NCBI RefSeq assembly: GCF_009792295.1
Contig: NZ_CP039934.1
Location: 3,306,501-3,370,500, forward strand
Direction of reading: 5' to 3'
Length of the DNA stretch: 64,000 bases
Origin: Myroides fluvii
GTDB lineage: Bacteria > Bacteroidota > Bacteroidia > Flavobacteriales > Flavobacteriaceae
Positions 34,758 to 45,101 of the stretch are shown piece by piece (within the stretch, counting starts at the first letter, position 1; every line of letters starts with the position of its first letter). The notes under the pieces were generated by a model. The model did no database searches and was not told where the DNA came from. It saw nothing but the letters and a program-made list of their open reading frames with translations. Position numbers and translations under genes: made by a program.

Positions 34758-37700
34758 ATGAAAATTCATTTTACAACGCTAACGGGTTATCGGATCGCCC
34801 TGTTACTGATTCCCTTAGTGGGCTTAAGCAGCAGTCCAAGCTATGCCGTATCGCGTGATACACACTTGCTCTTTCGTATCTCTGGTTCGTTACAAGAGGT
34901 AAAACAAAAGATTCAACTAAAAGGAACGGTAAAAGATTCCTTTGGTGTCCTTGAAGGAGTTATGGTTACTGTTGGAAACAACGTAGTTACAACAGATGTA
35001 AATGGAAAATATACCCTTGATATTACGCCTGGTGATACGATTACCTTTTCCATGATGGGGTATAAAGATCAGTCTAGGGTGTACACGGGTGAAAAGGTAC
35101 TAAATATTACGCTTACTGAAGGTAATAGCACCCTGGACGAGATTGTTGTCAATGCAGGATATTACAGCGTTAAAGATCGGGAGCGTACAGGAAGTATTGC
35201 CCGTGTAACGGCTAAAGACATCGAGTTTCAGCCTGTTATCAATCCACTTCAGGCCATTCAAGGAAGAGTGGCTGGGGTTGATATTACTCAAAGTAGCGGA
35301 GTTGCTGGTGGTAATATGGATATCGAAATACGGGGAACAAATTTTATGGGGAACAAATTTTCTGGACGAAATAATCCACTCTATATCATTGATGGTGTTC
35401 CGTTTCTTTCAAATGCGCTTGGGTTATCCAGTGGTAATATTGGTATTGAAATCTTGCAAAATGGTATTTCACCGCTTAATGCTATAAATCCAAATGATAT
35501 AGAAAGTATTGAAATTTTAAAAGATGCTGATGCAACAGCCATCTATGGATCTCGTGGGGCTAACGGAGTTGTATTACTAACAATGAAAAAAGGAAAATCA
35601 GAAAAAACAAGCTTCACGGTATCCTCTGCAACGAGTTTTAGCAAAGTTCCCAAGTTTTTAGCCCTAATGAATACGGAGCAATATGTACAGATGCGTGAAG
35701 AAGCCTTTGCTAATAGTGGTATTACTGATCTTCCTGCAAATGCCTATGATTTAAATGGTGCTTGGGATAGCAATCGCTATACCAATTGGCAAAAAGAATT
35801 AATTGGAAAAACAGCAATAGCTGAAGATATTGCTCTAGGAATAAATGGAGGTAGTAATCAAACCCATTTTAATATCAATCTAGCTCATAACAATTCCAAT
35901 ACAGTATTTCCTATTGATAAGGGATATAAAAGAGACGCTGTTTTACTAGGAGTTAATCACCAAAGTAAAGACAATAGATTACAGCTTAACTTTTCTACCT
36001 CCTATTCCAACCAGAGCAATAATTTACCCACAATGGATCTAACAAGACAAGCATTGACCTTAGCGCCCAATGCACCTGCCTTATATGATCAAAAGGGAAA
36101 TCTTAACTGGCAAGAGGGTACATTTTTAAATCCCTTAGCTCAACTAGAAGGAGCATATGAAAACAATACTAACTCGTTAATTCTGAATATGAATCTTTCA
36201 TACAATATCTTTAAAAATCTTGATTTTAAAGTAAATACAGGACTAACCTCAACTAATCTTGAAGAGAGAAATATTATTCCTCATACGGTTTTCAACCCTA
36301 GTGATGGATATACGAGTGAAATGTCTGAGTCTTCAAAGGCTACAAACCAATCCAAAACCTATATCATAGAACCTCAAGTAAATTTCAAGAAGAGTTGGAA
36401 TAAACACGCTTTTGAAATCTTGGTAGGATCAACACTACAATCCTCCGAATCAAATAGCTTCAATAGTAGTGGTAGAAACTTTTCTTCTAATGCGCTAATA
36501 AGAAATATAAGTGCTGCTAAAGATAAATACATTGGCATATCATCCGATTCACAATATAAATATGCAGCTATATTCTCACGTATCAACTATCAATATGACA
36601 GTAAATACTTTTTAAACTTAACAGGAAGAAGAGATGGTTCTTCTCGTTTTGCAGAAAATAATCGCTTTGGTAATTTTGGTGCTGTTGGAGCTGCTTGGAT
36701 TTTTTCGGAAGAATCGTTTCTTAAAGATATCGCCTGGTTTTCTTTTGGAAAAATTCGCGCGAGTTATGGAGTTACAGGTAGTGATAATATTGGAGATTAT
36801 GCTTATTTGGATTCTTATACCGTATTTCCGCCTCAATACAATGGAGAAACGGGTTTATATCCTACTGCTTTGTACAATGCTAATTACAAATGGGAAAAAA
36901 CAACCAAACTTGAGACAGCAGTAGAACTTAGTTTTTTGCAAAATAGAATCAATACCTCGCTTGCTTATTATAACAATCGTTCTACGGATCAACTAATCGG
37001 AATGACACTTCCAACAACTACAGGATTCTCTACTATTTTAATGAATTCTCCTGCGGTGGTTGAAAATACAGGATGGGAATTTACACTTAATACGACTAAT
37101 ATTAACACTACGGATTGGAAATGGTTTACAAATTTTAATCTCTCTTTTCCTAAAAATAAATTAGTGGCCTATCCGGGTCTTGAAGAAGGAACTCAAAGTA
37201 GTTTTTATATCATCGGGAAATCATTAAACCTTGTGAAACTTTATCAATATGAAGGTATTGACCCAAATACTGGAGCATTTACTTTTAAAGATTTTGATGC
37301 TAACGGAATTATAAATGCTCAAGATAAACAAGTAGCAAAAAACCTAAATCCTGAATTCTACGGAGGTATACAAAACACCATTACGTATAAAAAATTTGCA
37401 TTAGATTTTCTGTTTTACTTTAAAAAACAAGAGAATTATAATCTAAATCAATACTACAATGTTGCTGGTGCAGCCCTAATTAATCAACCTGAAGAAATGA
37501 CGGACAGATGGTCACAATCGAATCCTAACGGAGCCTATATGCCTGCAGGTTATAAAAACAGTGACCTTAATAATCGCTCAACTCCATTTAGAGAAAGTGA
37601 TGCTGCCATTAGTGATGCTTCCTATATAAGGTTAAAAAACGTATCTCTTTCTTATGTTTTAAAAATACCTAGACTTCATATCGAATCATTAAGACTATAC

Positions 37701-37820
37701 CTACAAGGGCAAAACCTCTGGACCATTACTTCTTATAAAGGAATGGATCCCGAATTTACAACTTTTGGATACCTACCTCCCCTTCTTACTTATGCCTTTG
37801 GAATGCAATTAATTTTTTAA
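34758..37820 (+). CDS. SusC/RagA-family TonB-dependent outer-membrane transporter
   Basis: 1020 aa. It has a signal peptide (about residues 1-30), then a carboxypeptidase-D-like N-terminal domain (LKGTVKDSFGVLEGVMV ... ITFSMMGYKD). A TonB-box-like DEIVVNAGYY precedes the plug, with IQGRVAGVDI, IEIRGTN and GSRGANGVVLLTMKKGK, the SusC signature, and a C-terminal beta-barrel ending AFGMQLIF with a final aromatic. It imports large nutrients across the outer membrane with its SusD lid. It is the first gene of a four-gene operon with SusD, a lipoprotein and an S9 peptidase, which points to a peptide or glycopeptide substrate (inference). Confidence 0.93.
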   Translation: MKIHFTTLTGYRIALLLIPLVGLSSSPSYAVSRDTHLLFRISGSLQEVKQKIQLKGTVKDSFGVLEGVMVTVGNNVVTTDVNGKYTLDITPGDTITFSMMGYKDQSRVYTGEKVLNITLTEGNSTLDEIVVNAGYYSVKDRERTGSIARVTAKDIEFQPVINPLQAIQGRVAGVDITQSSGVAGGNMDIEIRGTNFMGNKFSGRNNPLYIIDGVPFLSNALGLSSGNIGIEILQNGISPLNAINPNDIESIEILKDADATAIYGSRGANGVVLLTMKKGKSEKTSFTVSSATSFSKVPKFLALMNTEQYVQMREEAFANSGITDLPANAYDLNGAWDSNRYTNWQKELIGKTAIAEDIALGINGGSNQTHFNINLAHNNSNTVFPIDKGYKRDAVLLGVNHQSKDNRLQLNFSTSYSNQSNNLPTMDLTRQALTLAPNAPALYDQKGNLNWQEGTFLNPLAQLEGAYENNTNSLILNMNLSYNIFKNLDFKVNTGLTSTNLEERNIIPHTVFNPSDGYTSEMSESSKATNQSKTYIIEPQVNFKKSWNKHAFEILVGSTLQSSESNSFNSSGRNFSSNALIRNISAAKDKYIGISSDSQYKYAAIFSRINYQYDSKYFLNLTGRRDGSSRFAENNRFGNFGAVGAAWIFSEESFLKDIAWFSFGKIRASYGVTGSDNIGDYAYLDSYTVFPPQYNGETGLYPTALYNANYKWEKTTKLETAVELSFLQNRINTSLAYYNNRSTDQLIGMTLPTTTGFSTILMNSPAVVENTGWEFTLNTTNINTTDWKWFTNFNLSFPKNKLVAYPGLEEGTQSSFYIIGKSLNLVKLYQYEGIDPNTGAFTFKDFDANGIINAQDKQVAKNLNPEFYGGIQNTITYKKFALDFLFYFKKQENYNLNQYYNVAGAALINQPEEMTDRWSQSNPNGAYMPAGYKNSDLNNRSTPFRESDAAISDASYIRLKNVSLSYVLKIPRLHIESLRLYLQGQNLWTITSYKGMDPEFTTFGYLPPLLTYAFGMQLIF

Positions 37821-37830
37821 ACCTGTAATC

Positions 37831-39222
37831 ATGAAAACGACCCAAAAAAATACAACTATAAGAGCTACAATCTTAGTCTCCATGACGATGATCTTACTTG
37901 CAAGTACGTTGATTTCTTGTGAGCGTATGATTGAAGTAGACTCCCCAACCAATATAGTTAAAAAAGAGGATGTCTATAAAGATATTGCTACAACAAAAGC
38001 AGCGCTCGCCTATTTATACTCCAATATTAGAGCTAATTCTTTTTTATCCAAAAAACCAACAGGCTTACATCATGGATTAAGTCTATACACGGATGAACTG
38101 GAGCATATTGGAACAACAGATAACAATTTTTTTTTAAATACTATACAAGCAAATAGTGCTGAAACCGCGCTATGGTGGAATAATGCATACCAAGATATTT
38201 ATGCTATTAATGCATTTATAGAAGGATTAACCCAATCATCCTATATTGAGCAAGAAATAAAAAAAACACTCTTAGGAGAAGCCTATACACTTAGAGCCTT
38301 ATACTACCAAAATCTAGCCCAACTCTATGGGGATATTCCCTATACAACTTCAACAGATTTCAAGTTAAATACAATTATTTCTAAAAAACCGTATCCGTTG
38401 GTATTAGTTGATATAGAACAAGACTTACTCCAAGCTATAGAATACCTAAATTACTCCTTTAGAAGCCCTGACAAATACTACGTGAACAAAGCTGTAGCAG
38501 AATTACTTCTAAGTGAAAATTATTTACTTCAGAAAAAATATGATTTAGCTGAATTATACAGTAAAAATGTAATAGACAGTAATTTATATTTTATAGAAGA
38601 TGATCTAACTAAGACTTTCAAAAAAGATGCTAAAAGTACGATTTGGCAAATTAGCCCAGAACAAGGTAGTTATATAACACCAGAGGCTAATAACTATATT
38701 TTTACAACGATTGCGGCTAATACTTCAGTTATTAGTGATAAGCTATTAAAAAGTTTTGATACGAGCGACTTAAGAAAACAGTATTGGCTTAAAGAAGTAG
38801 AGGTAAATGGACAAGTATTTTATGGGGTTTACAAGTATAAAAACAAAACGGATAATACAGATGAAAATTCCATTTTCTTTAGAATAGAACAGGTCTACTC
38901 CATTTTAGCTGAAAGTCTTTTAAACCAAAATAAACTTCCTCAAGCCATTCAGATAATAAATAAAATAAGAACGAAAAGAGGTCTATTACCACTTGGTGCA
39001 AGTATGGGGAAACAAGAAGTAGAGCAGCACTTTTTACAAGAAATGTACAAAGAGTTTTTTACCGAAAATGGACATCGCTTTTTCACCCTAAAACGGCTAA
39101 ATCAATTCGATCAAATAAAAGAAATAAAACCTAATTGGAAAGATTACAACAATCTATTTCCAATTCCTGAAAAACAGTTACTAATTAATCCAAACCTTAA
39201 TCCTCAAAACAATGGTTACTAA
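37831..39222 (+). CDS. SusD/RagB-family substrate-binding lipoprotein
   Basis: 463 aa. The lipoprotein signal ends in LISC (Cys30), so the protein is anchored on the outer-membrane surface. Helical TPR-like segments include AYTLRALYYQNLAQLYGDIPY, the conserved SusD block. The C-terminal region has INKIRTKRGL, EMYKEFFTENGHRFFTLKR and LFPIPEKQLLINPNL, all typical of SusD/RagB. It pairs with the SusC 10 bp upstream and overlaps the next gene by 11 bp. It would capture the substrate and close over the SusC barrel. Confidence 0.93.
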   Translation: MKTTQKNTTIRATILVSMTMILLASTLISCERMIEVDSPTNIVKKEDVYKDIATTKAALAYLYSNIRANSFLSKKPTGLHHGLSLYTDELEHIGTTDNNFFLNTIQANSAETALWWNNAYQDIYAINAFIEGLTQSSYIEQEIKKTLLGEAYTLRALYYQNLAQLYGDIPYTTSTDFKLNTIISKKPYPLVLVDIEQDLLQAIEYLNYSFRSPDKYYVNKAVAELLLSENYLLQKKYDLAELYSKNVIDSNLYFIEDDLTKTFKKDAKSTIWQISPEQGSYITPEANNYIFTTIAANTSVISDKLLKSFDTSDLRKQYWLKEVEVNGQVFYGVYKYKNKTDNTDENSIFFRIEQVYSILAESLLNQNKLPQAIQIINKIRTKRGLLPLGASMGKQEVEQHFLQEMYKEFFTENGHRFFTLKRLNQFDQIKEIKPNWKDYNNLFPIPEKQLLINPNLNPQNNGY

Positions 39223-39934
39223 AACAAAACACATCCTATTACCTAGTAGTAGTATCCTTATTCTATTTCTTTTCTATGCATGCTCCTCTATGCGAAGTAA
39301 CAAGATTCAGCATGATTCAATCGTGATTCAAGGCCGAGTGACGCTTCAGGGAACAGATGCTGTTCCTTTGGGAATAACATCAGTCAACATAAAAAACAAA
39401 TGGGTATGGAAAGATGAAAACCTTGAAGCTTATGGAGAAAACAAAAGAGTATTCGTTGATAAGAAAGGATATTACAAAATTCATATTCAAAAAAACGACA
39501 CCTTAGTTTTTATACCCAATCACATACTTTATGGAAACAATATCGATCAATATACGTATTCCAATCTCAACGAAAGTCAAACTTTAAATGTGCAAATAAA
39601 AAAAGACACAAACACCTATGAAGCTCTTACAAAAAACAATCCTGTGCTTAAAGCTAATTTAGAAAAACACCTAAAAGATCTAGATCTTGAAACTCTTGTT
39701 ACTGTTTCTGGCACCATATTTAGCAAAGAGACACATAAACCTTTAAAAAATGTAGATGTAAGCTCTGCCTTTAACAACAGTACTTTTGGTACAGCAACCT
39801 ACCACTTAACAGATGAAAAAGGAGAATTTAAATTTCAACTACACAAAGGAAGTTTGTTTAGTGTGCTTTCTCTTTCCCCAAATTCTATTGAATTTTATCC
39901 GCAAAGAGACACAATTATTAACCTTTATCTATAA
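39212..39934 (+). CDS. Lipoprotein with two carboxypeptidase-regulatory-like domains
   Basis: 240 aa. The lipobox FYAC puts Cys24 as the lipidated residue. Two beta-sandwich-like domains are visible: about residues 38-115 (IVIQGRVTLQGTDAVPLGI ... GYYKIHI) and about 165-240 (VTVSGTIFSKETHKPLKNVDV ... GEFKFQLHKG). Both resemble the CarboxypepD_reg/CarbopepD-like fold that begins SusC proteins. It overlaps susD by 11 bp and ends 4 bp before the peptidase gene. A surface accessory subunit of the SusCD complex is likely; the function is not demonstrated. Confidence 0.7.
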   Translation: MVTKTKHILLPSSSILILFLFYACSSMRSNKIQHDSIVIQGRVTLQGTDAVPLGITSVNIKNKWVWKDENLEAYGENKRVFVDKKGYYKIHIQKNDTLVFIPNHILYGNNIDQYTYSNLNESQTLNVQIKKDTNTYEALTKNNPVLKANLEKHLKDLDLETLVTVSGTIFSKETHKPLKNVDVSSAFNNSTFGTATYHLTDEKGEFKFQLHKGSLFSVLSLSPNSIEFYPQRDTIINLYL

Positions 39935-39938
39935 CAGC

Positions 39939-42500
39939 ATGAGTAAATTAAGTAAAATACTAGCTTTGATTGGATTTTTAACTACATCACTTCTATCGTA
40001 TGCTTACGTACAGCAGGACGGCATACCTGTGGATAGGAGATGGAATATTTTATTGGCCTCTAAAATTAGTCCTGATGGAAATTGGACATTAGTTTATAAC
40101 TGGAATACTTTTGATACAACACTTAATTCTACGTATTATGTCAATACCCAAAGTGGTCAAAAAGTTGATATTACAAAGTTAGATGGTGCACATAATCATC
40201 TGTTATACAATGATATTATTGTAGGAAAAAAACAAAATAAAATAGAGGTTGTAAATCTTCACAAGGCTCAACAGTCCATTTTGTTTGAAAATATAAAAAG
40301 CTTTGAAACTAGAGCTAAGCTAGATCACAATCTACTATTAACTATATCCAATGACTCAGTTTTAGAAGTTCGAAATCTCAATAAAAAAAACAAAGTGGTA
40401 TTCTGGGACGCAGATATAAGTGAATTCGCTTTAAATCCAAACAAAAACACGCTTCTTTATCGCAAATCGAATACAAAAGACATCTTATTTACGGTAGACT
40501 TAAATACAACTAAAAAACAAGCAATAAACCTCGCAACAGAAAGCTTAAAATCGCTATACTGGAATACCAATCAAGATATTTTTGCTTTTTTAACCCATGA
40601 TAATAATTTGAAAATTGTCAATATTAAGGTACAATCGGTAAGAGAATTAGCTCTTGACAAGGAAAAATTAGAACGTTTCGAGTTGAAATTCTATAGCAAC
40701 AACGATATTTTTATTAAGTATAACATCAAAACGGATCAAATAATTGAAAGCTCTGATTATCTTGACATTTGGAATGGAAATTCTAAATTTCTATCACCTA
40801 GCGAATTCAACCTAAAACATAAGCTAAAGTACAAAGCTCTTGTATATAAATACAAGGAAGAAGTTGTACAGGAGATTAATCGTTCTAGAGAGAACGACTG
40901 TGAATTCGTGAATATCCCAAATCACATTTTAACGTATAATCCTTTTTTATTGATTGATTATCAGGATTTCGTTAAAAGAGCTAAGTATACTTTAGTCGAG
41001 CTTTCAACAAATAAAAAAGTGCTCTCAACTACAGCCAGAGGAAAATGGGACTTCATTCCCTCCAAAAATTCCAAGCACTTGCTATACTTAATGGATGAGA
41101 AATTAGCTCAATGGGGAGTTTATACAATACAGACTCAAGAAATAGTAGACCTATATGCTCATAATGATTACTCATCTAAACCTAGATGGAGTTTAGATTC
41201 AAAAAACATATATTATACGAAAGAAAATGAGCTTTGGGACTTGAATCTTACTAAAAATCAACATAAAAAAATATCCGATTTTAAATTGAAAAACAAAATA
41301 GATCCGATAAATGATGTTCGTTTTGAAAACTATGATAATGCCTTTATTCATACGGATAAACCAGTTCTTTTTGTTTCAGCAAGTATAAAGGGAACTGCTA
41401 TTTATTCTTTACAGAAAGATAGATTCGAGCTTCAAAAAAACGTCAATAATACATCGCTGACCAATACTTCAAAAATTCATGATTTAGTAAGTCAAGATGC
41501 TAAAACCATGGTATATACAGAAGAGAATCTTTTAACACCTCCTACAGTTAAGTTGCTTAAGAACAAAAAAGAAAGTACAATCCTCTCACCTAGCCTACCA
41601 CAAGAATTATACAACTGGTATAAATATGAAACCATTGACTTTACAGATAAATACGACGTTCCACTAAAGGCTTTGCTATATTATCCTAAAGATTATGATC
41701 CAAATAAGAAGTATCCAATGATTGTATACATTTATAACAAAGTTCATACAGTAAAAACCTTTTCTGACCGTTCATTTAAAAGCCCTGAGCCTCTAAATTC
41801 AGTGGGATTTAATCATTTTAAATTAAATGAGGAGGGTTATTTTATTTGCTATATTGATACCTATGTTTCCGATGAGGGACCTGGACTATCAGCAGTTGAA
41901 TGTGTAACCAAAGGGGTTGAAGCTGTAACTGTAGCACAGCCCAGTATTGACAAAACTAAACTAGGGCTTATCGGACACTCTTTTGGAGGATATAAAACCA
42001 GTTTTATTGCAACCCATTCAAATCTGTTTGCAGCAATTGTTAGTGGGGCTGGAGCGCATGATTTTATTGGTGGTTTTACTTATAGATTCAGTAACTATAG
42101 ATATTACCCAGAATGGTTTATGGCTGAAAGCTCTCAATATAATATGAAGCAGAGTTATGCAGAGAACCCAAAAAAATATATCGATAACTCTCCTATTTTA
42201 CATGCGCAAAATGTCAACACACCTCTTCTGATTTGGACTGGGCTTTTGGATGAAAATGTATATTGGGAAAACACCCGTAAAATGTATATTGCACTACTAC
42301 GATATAAAAAGCCTACGATTGCTCTTTTTTATAACGATATGGATCACGGAGGAGGTCCTGATGTTCCCAAACAAACATTAGACCTCAATCATCGTGTTAA
42401 GGATTGGTTTGATTATTTCTTAAAAGGCAAACAAGATAGAAATTGGATTATAGAAGGTATTAAAAATCCTTATTCATGGAATCAATTAGATAATTTTTAA
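39939..42500 (+). CDS. Secreted S9-family (prolyl-oligopeptidase-like) serine peptidase
   Basis: 853 aa from the ATG at 39939. The frame is open upstream to 39813, but MSKLSKILALIGFLTTSLLSYAY is an evident signal peptide, so this start is chosen. The N-terminal ~590 residues resemble a beta-propeller (repeated WD/YWN-like strands). The C-terminal alpha/beta-hydrolase domain has the nucleophile GHS681FGG, a downstream Asp in GLLDENV and His in DMDHGGG. S9 enzymes trim short peptides, often after proline. As the last gene of the SusCD operon it probably degrades the imported or surface-bound peptide. A palindromic terminator follows. Confidence 0.88.
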   Translation: MSKLSKILALIGFLTTSLLSYAYVQQDGIPVDRRWNILLASKISPDGNWTLVYNWNTFDTTLNSTYYVNTQSGQKVDITKLDGAHNHLLYNDIIVGKKQNKIEVVNLHKAQQSILFENIKSFETRAKLDHNLLLTISNDSVLEVRNLNKKNKVVFWDADISEFALNPNKNTLLYRKSNTKDILFTVDLNTTKKQAINLATESLKSLYWNTNQDIFAFLTHDNNLKIVNIKVQSVRELALDKEKLERFELKFYSNNDIFIKYNIKTDQIIESSDYLDIWNGNSKFLSPSEFNLKHKLKYKALVYKYKEEVVQEINRSRENDCEFVNIPNHILTYNPFLLIDYQDFVKRAKYTLVELSTNKKVLSTTARGKWDFIPSKNSKHLLYLMDEKLAQWGVYTIQTQEIVDLYAHNDYSSKPRWSLDSKNIYYTKENELWDLNLTKNQHKKISDFKLKNKIDPINDVRFENYDNAFIHTDKPVLFVSASIKGTAIYSLQKDRFELQKNVNNTSLTNTSKIHDLVSQDAKTMVYTEENLLTPPTVKLLKNKKESTILSPSLPQELYNWYKYETIDFTDKYDVPLKALLYYPKDYDPNKKYPMIVYIYNKVHTVKTFSDRSFKSPEPLNSVGFNHFKLNEEGYFICYIDTYVSDEGPGLSAVECVTKGVEAVTVAQPSIDKTKLGLIGHSFGGYKTSFIATHSNLFAAIVSGAGAHDFIGGFTYRFSNYRYYPEWFMAESSQYNMKQSYAENPKKYIDNSPILHAQNVNTPLLIWTGLLDENVYWENTRKMYIALLRYKKPTIALFYNDMDHGGGPDVPKQTLDLNHRVKDWFDYFLKGKQDRNWIIEGIKNPYSWNQLDNF

Positions 42501-42508
42501 AAAAAATA

Positions 42509-42541
42509 GTAGAAGACGCCAATTGGCGTCTTCTACCTTTT
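42509..42541. terminator. Bidirectional terminator between convergent genes
   Basis: GTAGAAGACGCCAA/TTGGCGTCTTCTAC is a perfect 28-bp palindrome flanked by an A run and T-rich DNA. It lies 9 bp after the peptidase gene and just beyond the minus-strand gene at 42564. Confidence 0.9.
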
Positions 42542-42563
42542 AATAAATATCTATCAAACTCTT

Positions 42564-42890
42564 TTATTCAATGATCTCAAAAAGCGGAAGATATTTCCCT
42601 TGATCAGAGTTCCAACCATACATGCGCTCAATTTGGCCACCTACATTCTCATAATAAGGATTAATGGTTACTTCAAAAGTACATTTTTCAAGATTTACAA
42701 TATGAGCTTCTGGATACGAATTGCCTACTTTATAATAAAGCGTTCCTGTATAGGGAACTTGTGCCAATGTTACAGTTTCTACTTTAACAGCTTTATCTGT
42801 ATTATTACTAGCATTCACGGTGAATGCACCTACACTTAGCATTGCAACAACGGCTAATGACAGGAGTAGGATTTTTATTGATTTTTTCAT
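42564..42890 (-). CDS. Small secreted protein, unknown function
   Basis: 108 aa with an N-terminal signal peptide (LLLSLAVVAMLSVGAFTVNA). The mature ~80 residues contain YYKVGNSYPEAHIV and NPYYENVGG. No family is recognised with confidence; small exported proteins of this kind are common in Bacteroidota. It is monocistronic, with the shared palindromic terminator at its 3' end. Confidence 0.7.
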   Translation of the reverse strand: MKKSIKILLLSLAVVAMLSVGAFTVNASNNTDKAVKVETVTLAQVPYTGTLYYKVGNSYPEAHIVNLEKCTFEVTINPYYENVGGQIERMYGWNSDQGKYLPLFEIIE

Positions 42891-43539
42891 GATCTTATTG
42901 TTTTGAAATTAAATAACAAACCTCGTGCTTGTTACATCTAATGGTCTCTTTTTAGGGTTAATCAGTTGTAATGAATTTAAAAGTCAATTTACTATAGCTA
43001 ATTGAAATCGAACGGGCTACTTATCTTGTATCTCTAGAAAAAACAAGATTTTTTTTCTTTTTGTATTGCTCTATTCTAAGAGTAATACCAACAGAAGTAA
43101 AAGTACAAACCATTATTTTTAAAAACAATACGTGTTTTCACGGTATTTTCATTTTTTTTTCGCTCATACCAATTAATTATAATGCCAACGCATAGTAAAA
43201 AGAAGGATTCCTCTTAATTTTTTGAATGAGTTCTTTACAGTTTTATATCATACAGAAAAGTATTTATTACTTTTATGAATGCGAGTAATCATAGTATTAT
43301 TACAAAGCAGCTGGAAGTAAGCAGTTACACCTTTTTATCATCGCTTTTGGACTACCTATTCTATTGTATACCTTGGACTTTTTAGGGTATCAGGTGTATT
43401 ACTTTTTTAACCCTTACCAGATTTGATATTCTGCCATTTTTAGTGGTTCTTGCTTTTTAATATAAAAAACACCATCAAACACATCCAACCACAACCCCGG
43501 TTTAGAATCGTAACCAAACAACATACTAGTAAACTTCGT
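42891..43539. other. Long AT-rich intergenic region
   Basis: It contains the promoter side of the small secreted gene. A 34-codon frame beginning MNASNHSIITKQLEVSS at 43275 shows no family resemblance and is probably not a gene. Nothing else is recognisable. Confidence 0.5.
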
Positions 43540-44667
43540 TTACTTGAGTGTAGGTTCTTTGGCTTTTACTTCATTAAAATCTAGGTAACCAAAAGGCGTA
43601 TTGCGCTGATGCAAATAATATTCTAACGCGTTTTCAGGGGTGTAAATTTGACGAAGTGTACTATTTTCATGAATCTCTTTTGCCTCTCCTGATGAGGATA
43701 TAAAGGCGATACTATACACCTTTGTATCAAACGCATCGACTAAATATTCTGCAAATAGCTTAAAACGTTGATATAAATCAGGATCATTTTCTCTATATCG
43801 TACGTTTTGTGCTTGTTTGGCTCCATGAAAATTAGCAATCCAAACAATAATTTTCGCTTCTGGATTATTCTTTTTATACCAAATCACATTTTCAGCCATC
43901 CTTTTATCGCGAATGTTTACATATTTATTTTCATTTTCATATCCGCCTAAAATACCAGTGTATTTATAATCTTCTAGCCCTCCTTTGATATTAACTAAAG
44001 CTTGTTTAATAAACCCATTTTTAGTTTGATCCTGTACATTTTCAATAATAAAGGTCATCGTTTCTAAAATAAAGTCAACCTCTTCAACAGTTATGCCTTT
44101 TTCATCATACTGAATCATTTTTTTATAGGTTTCAATAAACTGATTCTTGGTCTTGGTATCAAGCTTTCCTTTTTCTAGTTCTGCATAAAGAAAATCATGC
44201 ACAGGAACATGGTGATCATATCCTTCAATGCCAATATACTTCCAATTTAAATGCTGATTGTGTAGCATATCGCGTACAAGTCCTGTAGTTTGCACAACAT
44301 TCCCCCAATGGGGTTTCCATTTGCTCACATCTGCATGTGGAAAAAGATCAGGATAGCCATTATTTTTGATTTCCATTTGAATAAATCCCTCCCCCTCTAG
44401 TGCTAAGGTATTAAATCCCTTTTCTTTCATTAAATACTGCACAAGCTCTGCTTTCACTTCATAAGTTGTACCATCGCCATGTCCAGATTCTCCCAAAATA
44501 ACAAGATCACAATCTCCTATTCTATTTGCTATTTCTTCAAATGAAGCGGTATCAACCTGCTCAAATGGAATGAGATAAGCGGCTATTTGTTCTTCTACAG
44601 TTGCTTTTTGACAGCTTGAAAACAAAGCAACTACAGCAAATAAAGACAGTGAAACCTGTTTCATCAT
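43540..44667 (-). CDS. Erythromycin-esterase-like lipoprotein
   Basis: 375 aa. The signal ends in LFSSC (Cys19), so it is a predicted lipoprotein. The motif ILGESGHGDGTTYEVKAELV (residues 57-76) with E60 and H63 matches the core of the erythromycin esterase (Ere) family. YIGIEGYDHH and WIANFHGAK are the later conserved blocks. Ere enzymes hydrolyse macrolide lactones, but most chromosomal family members have unknown substrates. Its extracytoplasmic location also argues against assuming macrolide resistance. It is monocistronic. Confidence 0.85.
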   Translation of the reverse strand: MMKQVSLSLFAVVALFSSCQKATVEEQIAAYLIPFEQVDTASFEEIANRIGDCDLVILGESGHGDGTTYEVKAELVQYLMKEKGFNTLALEGEGFIQMEIKNNGYPDLFPHADVSKWKPHWGNVVQTTGLVRDMLHNQHLNWKYIGIEGYDHHVPVHDFLYAELEKGKLDTKTKNQFIETYKKMIQYDEKGITVEEVDFILETMTFIIENVQDQTKNGFIKQALVNIKGGLEDYKYTGILGGYENENKYVNIRDKRMAENVIWYKKNNPEAKIIVWIANFHGAKQAQNVRYRENDPDLYQRFKLFAEYLVDAFDTKVYSIAFISSSGEAKEIHENSTLRQIYTPENALEYYLHQRNTPFGYLDFNEVKAKEPTLK

Positions 44668-45101
44668 AATTAGAATCCTTTAGTTATTTTTTAAATCCTG
44701 TTTTAACCTTACTAAACTACATTTTTTAAAATACTTAACAAGCATATCGGTGTTATTTTAGACCAAATACGATCCTCAATGCCCTTTTAAAACAAAAAAT
44801 CCAGAAGAGTTTTTCTTCTGGATTAGTATAGTATGCTTGCAGATGCTAAAAGGCATATCAAACTTTAAGTCCCGTTCGAAAATAGAAAGCTAGGTTTTAC
44901 AGCGTATAAAAAGAGTCGAAATTCTTTTATACCCTTATTGGAGCAACTAAAAACGAGAGAAGATTATTCCTTAATTAACGCTGTGTACGTAATTAATTTG
45001 TACTGATTTATAGTAAATTTGTACCCAATATTAAATCGCAATAGTGTCTGTTGCGTTCTTTTCTTCGTTGAGGGGGTGGAATCAAATGGCATACAATAGA
45101 G
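44668..45101. other. Intergenic region with an orphan terminator
   Basis: There is no gene. It holds the minus-strand terminator-like hairpin at 44798-44824 and must hold divergent promoters for the flanking genes. Confidence 0.5.
44798..44824 (-). terminator. Orphan hairpin terminator (minus strand)
   Basis: AATCCAGAAGA / TCTTCTGGATT with a 5-nt loop. On the minus strand it is followed by TTTTTTG. No minus-strand gene precedes it, so it may end an unrecognised small RNA or be left from a deleted gene. Confidence 0.6.

Noticed and set aside
39813..39938. Longer N-terminus of the S9 peptidase
   Set aside because: The upstream part overlaps the lipoprotein gene in another frame; a clear signal peptide begins at 39939.
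43540..44667. Macrolide resistance gene
   Set aside because: Only family-level similarity to erythromycin esterases is visible, and the protein is a predicted lipoprotein outside the cytosol.
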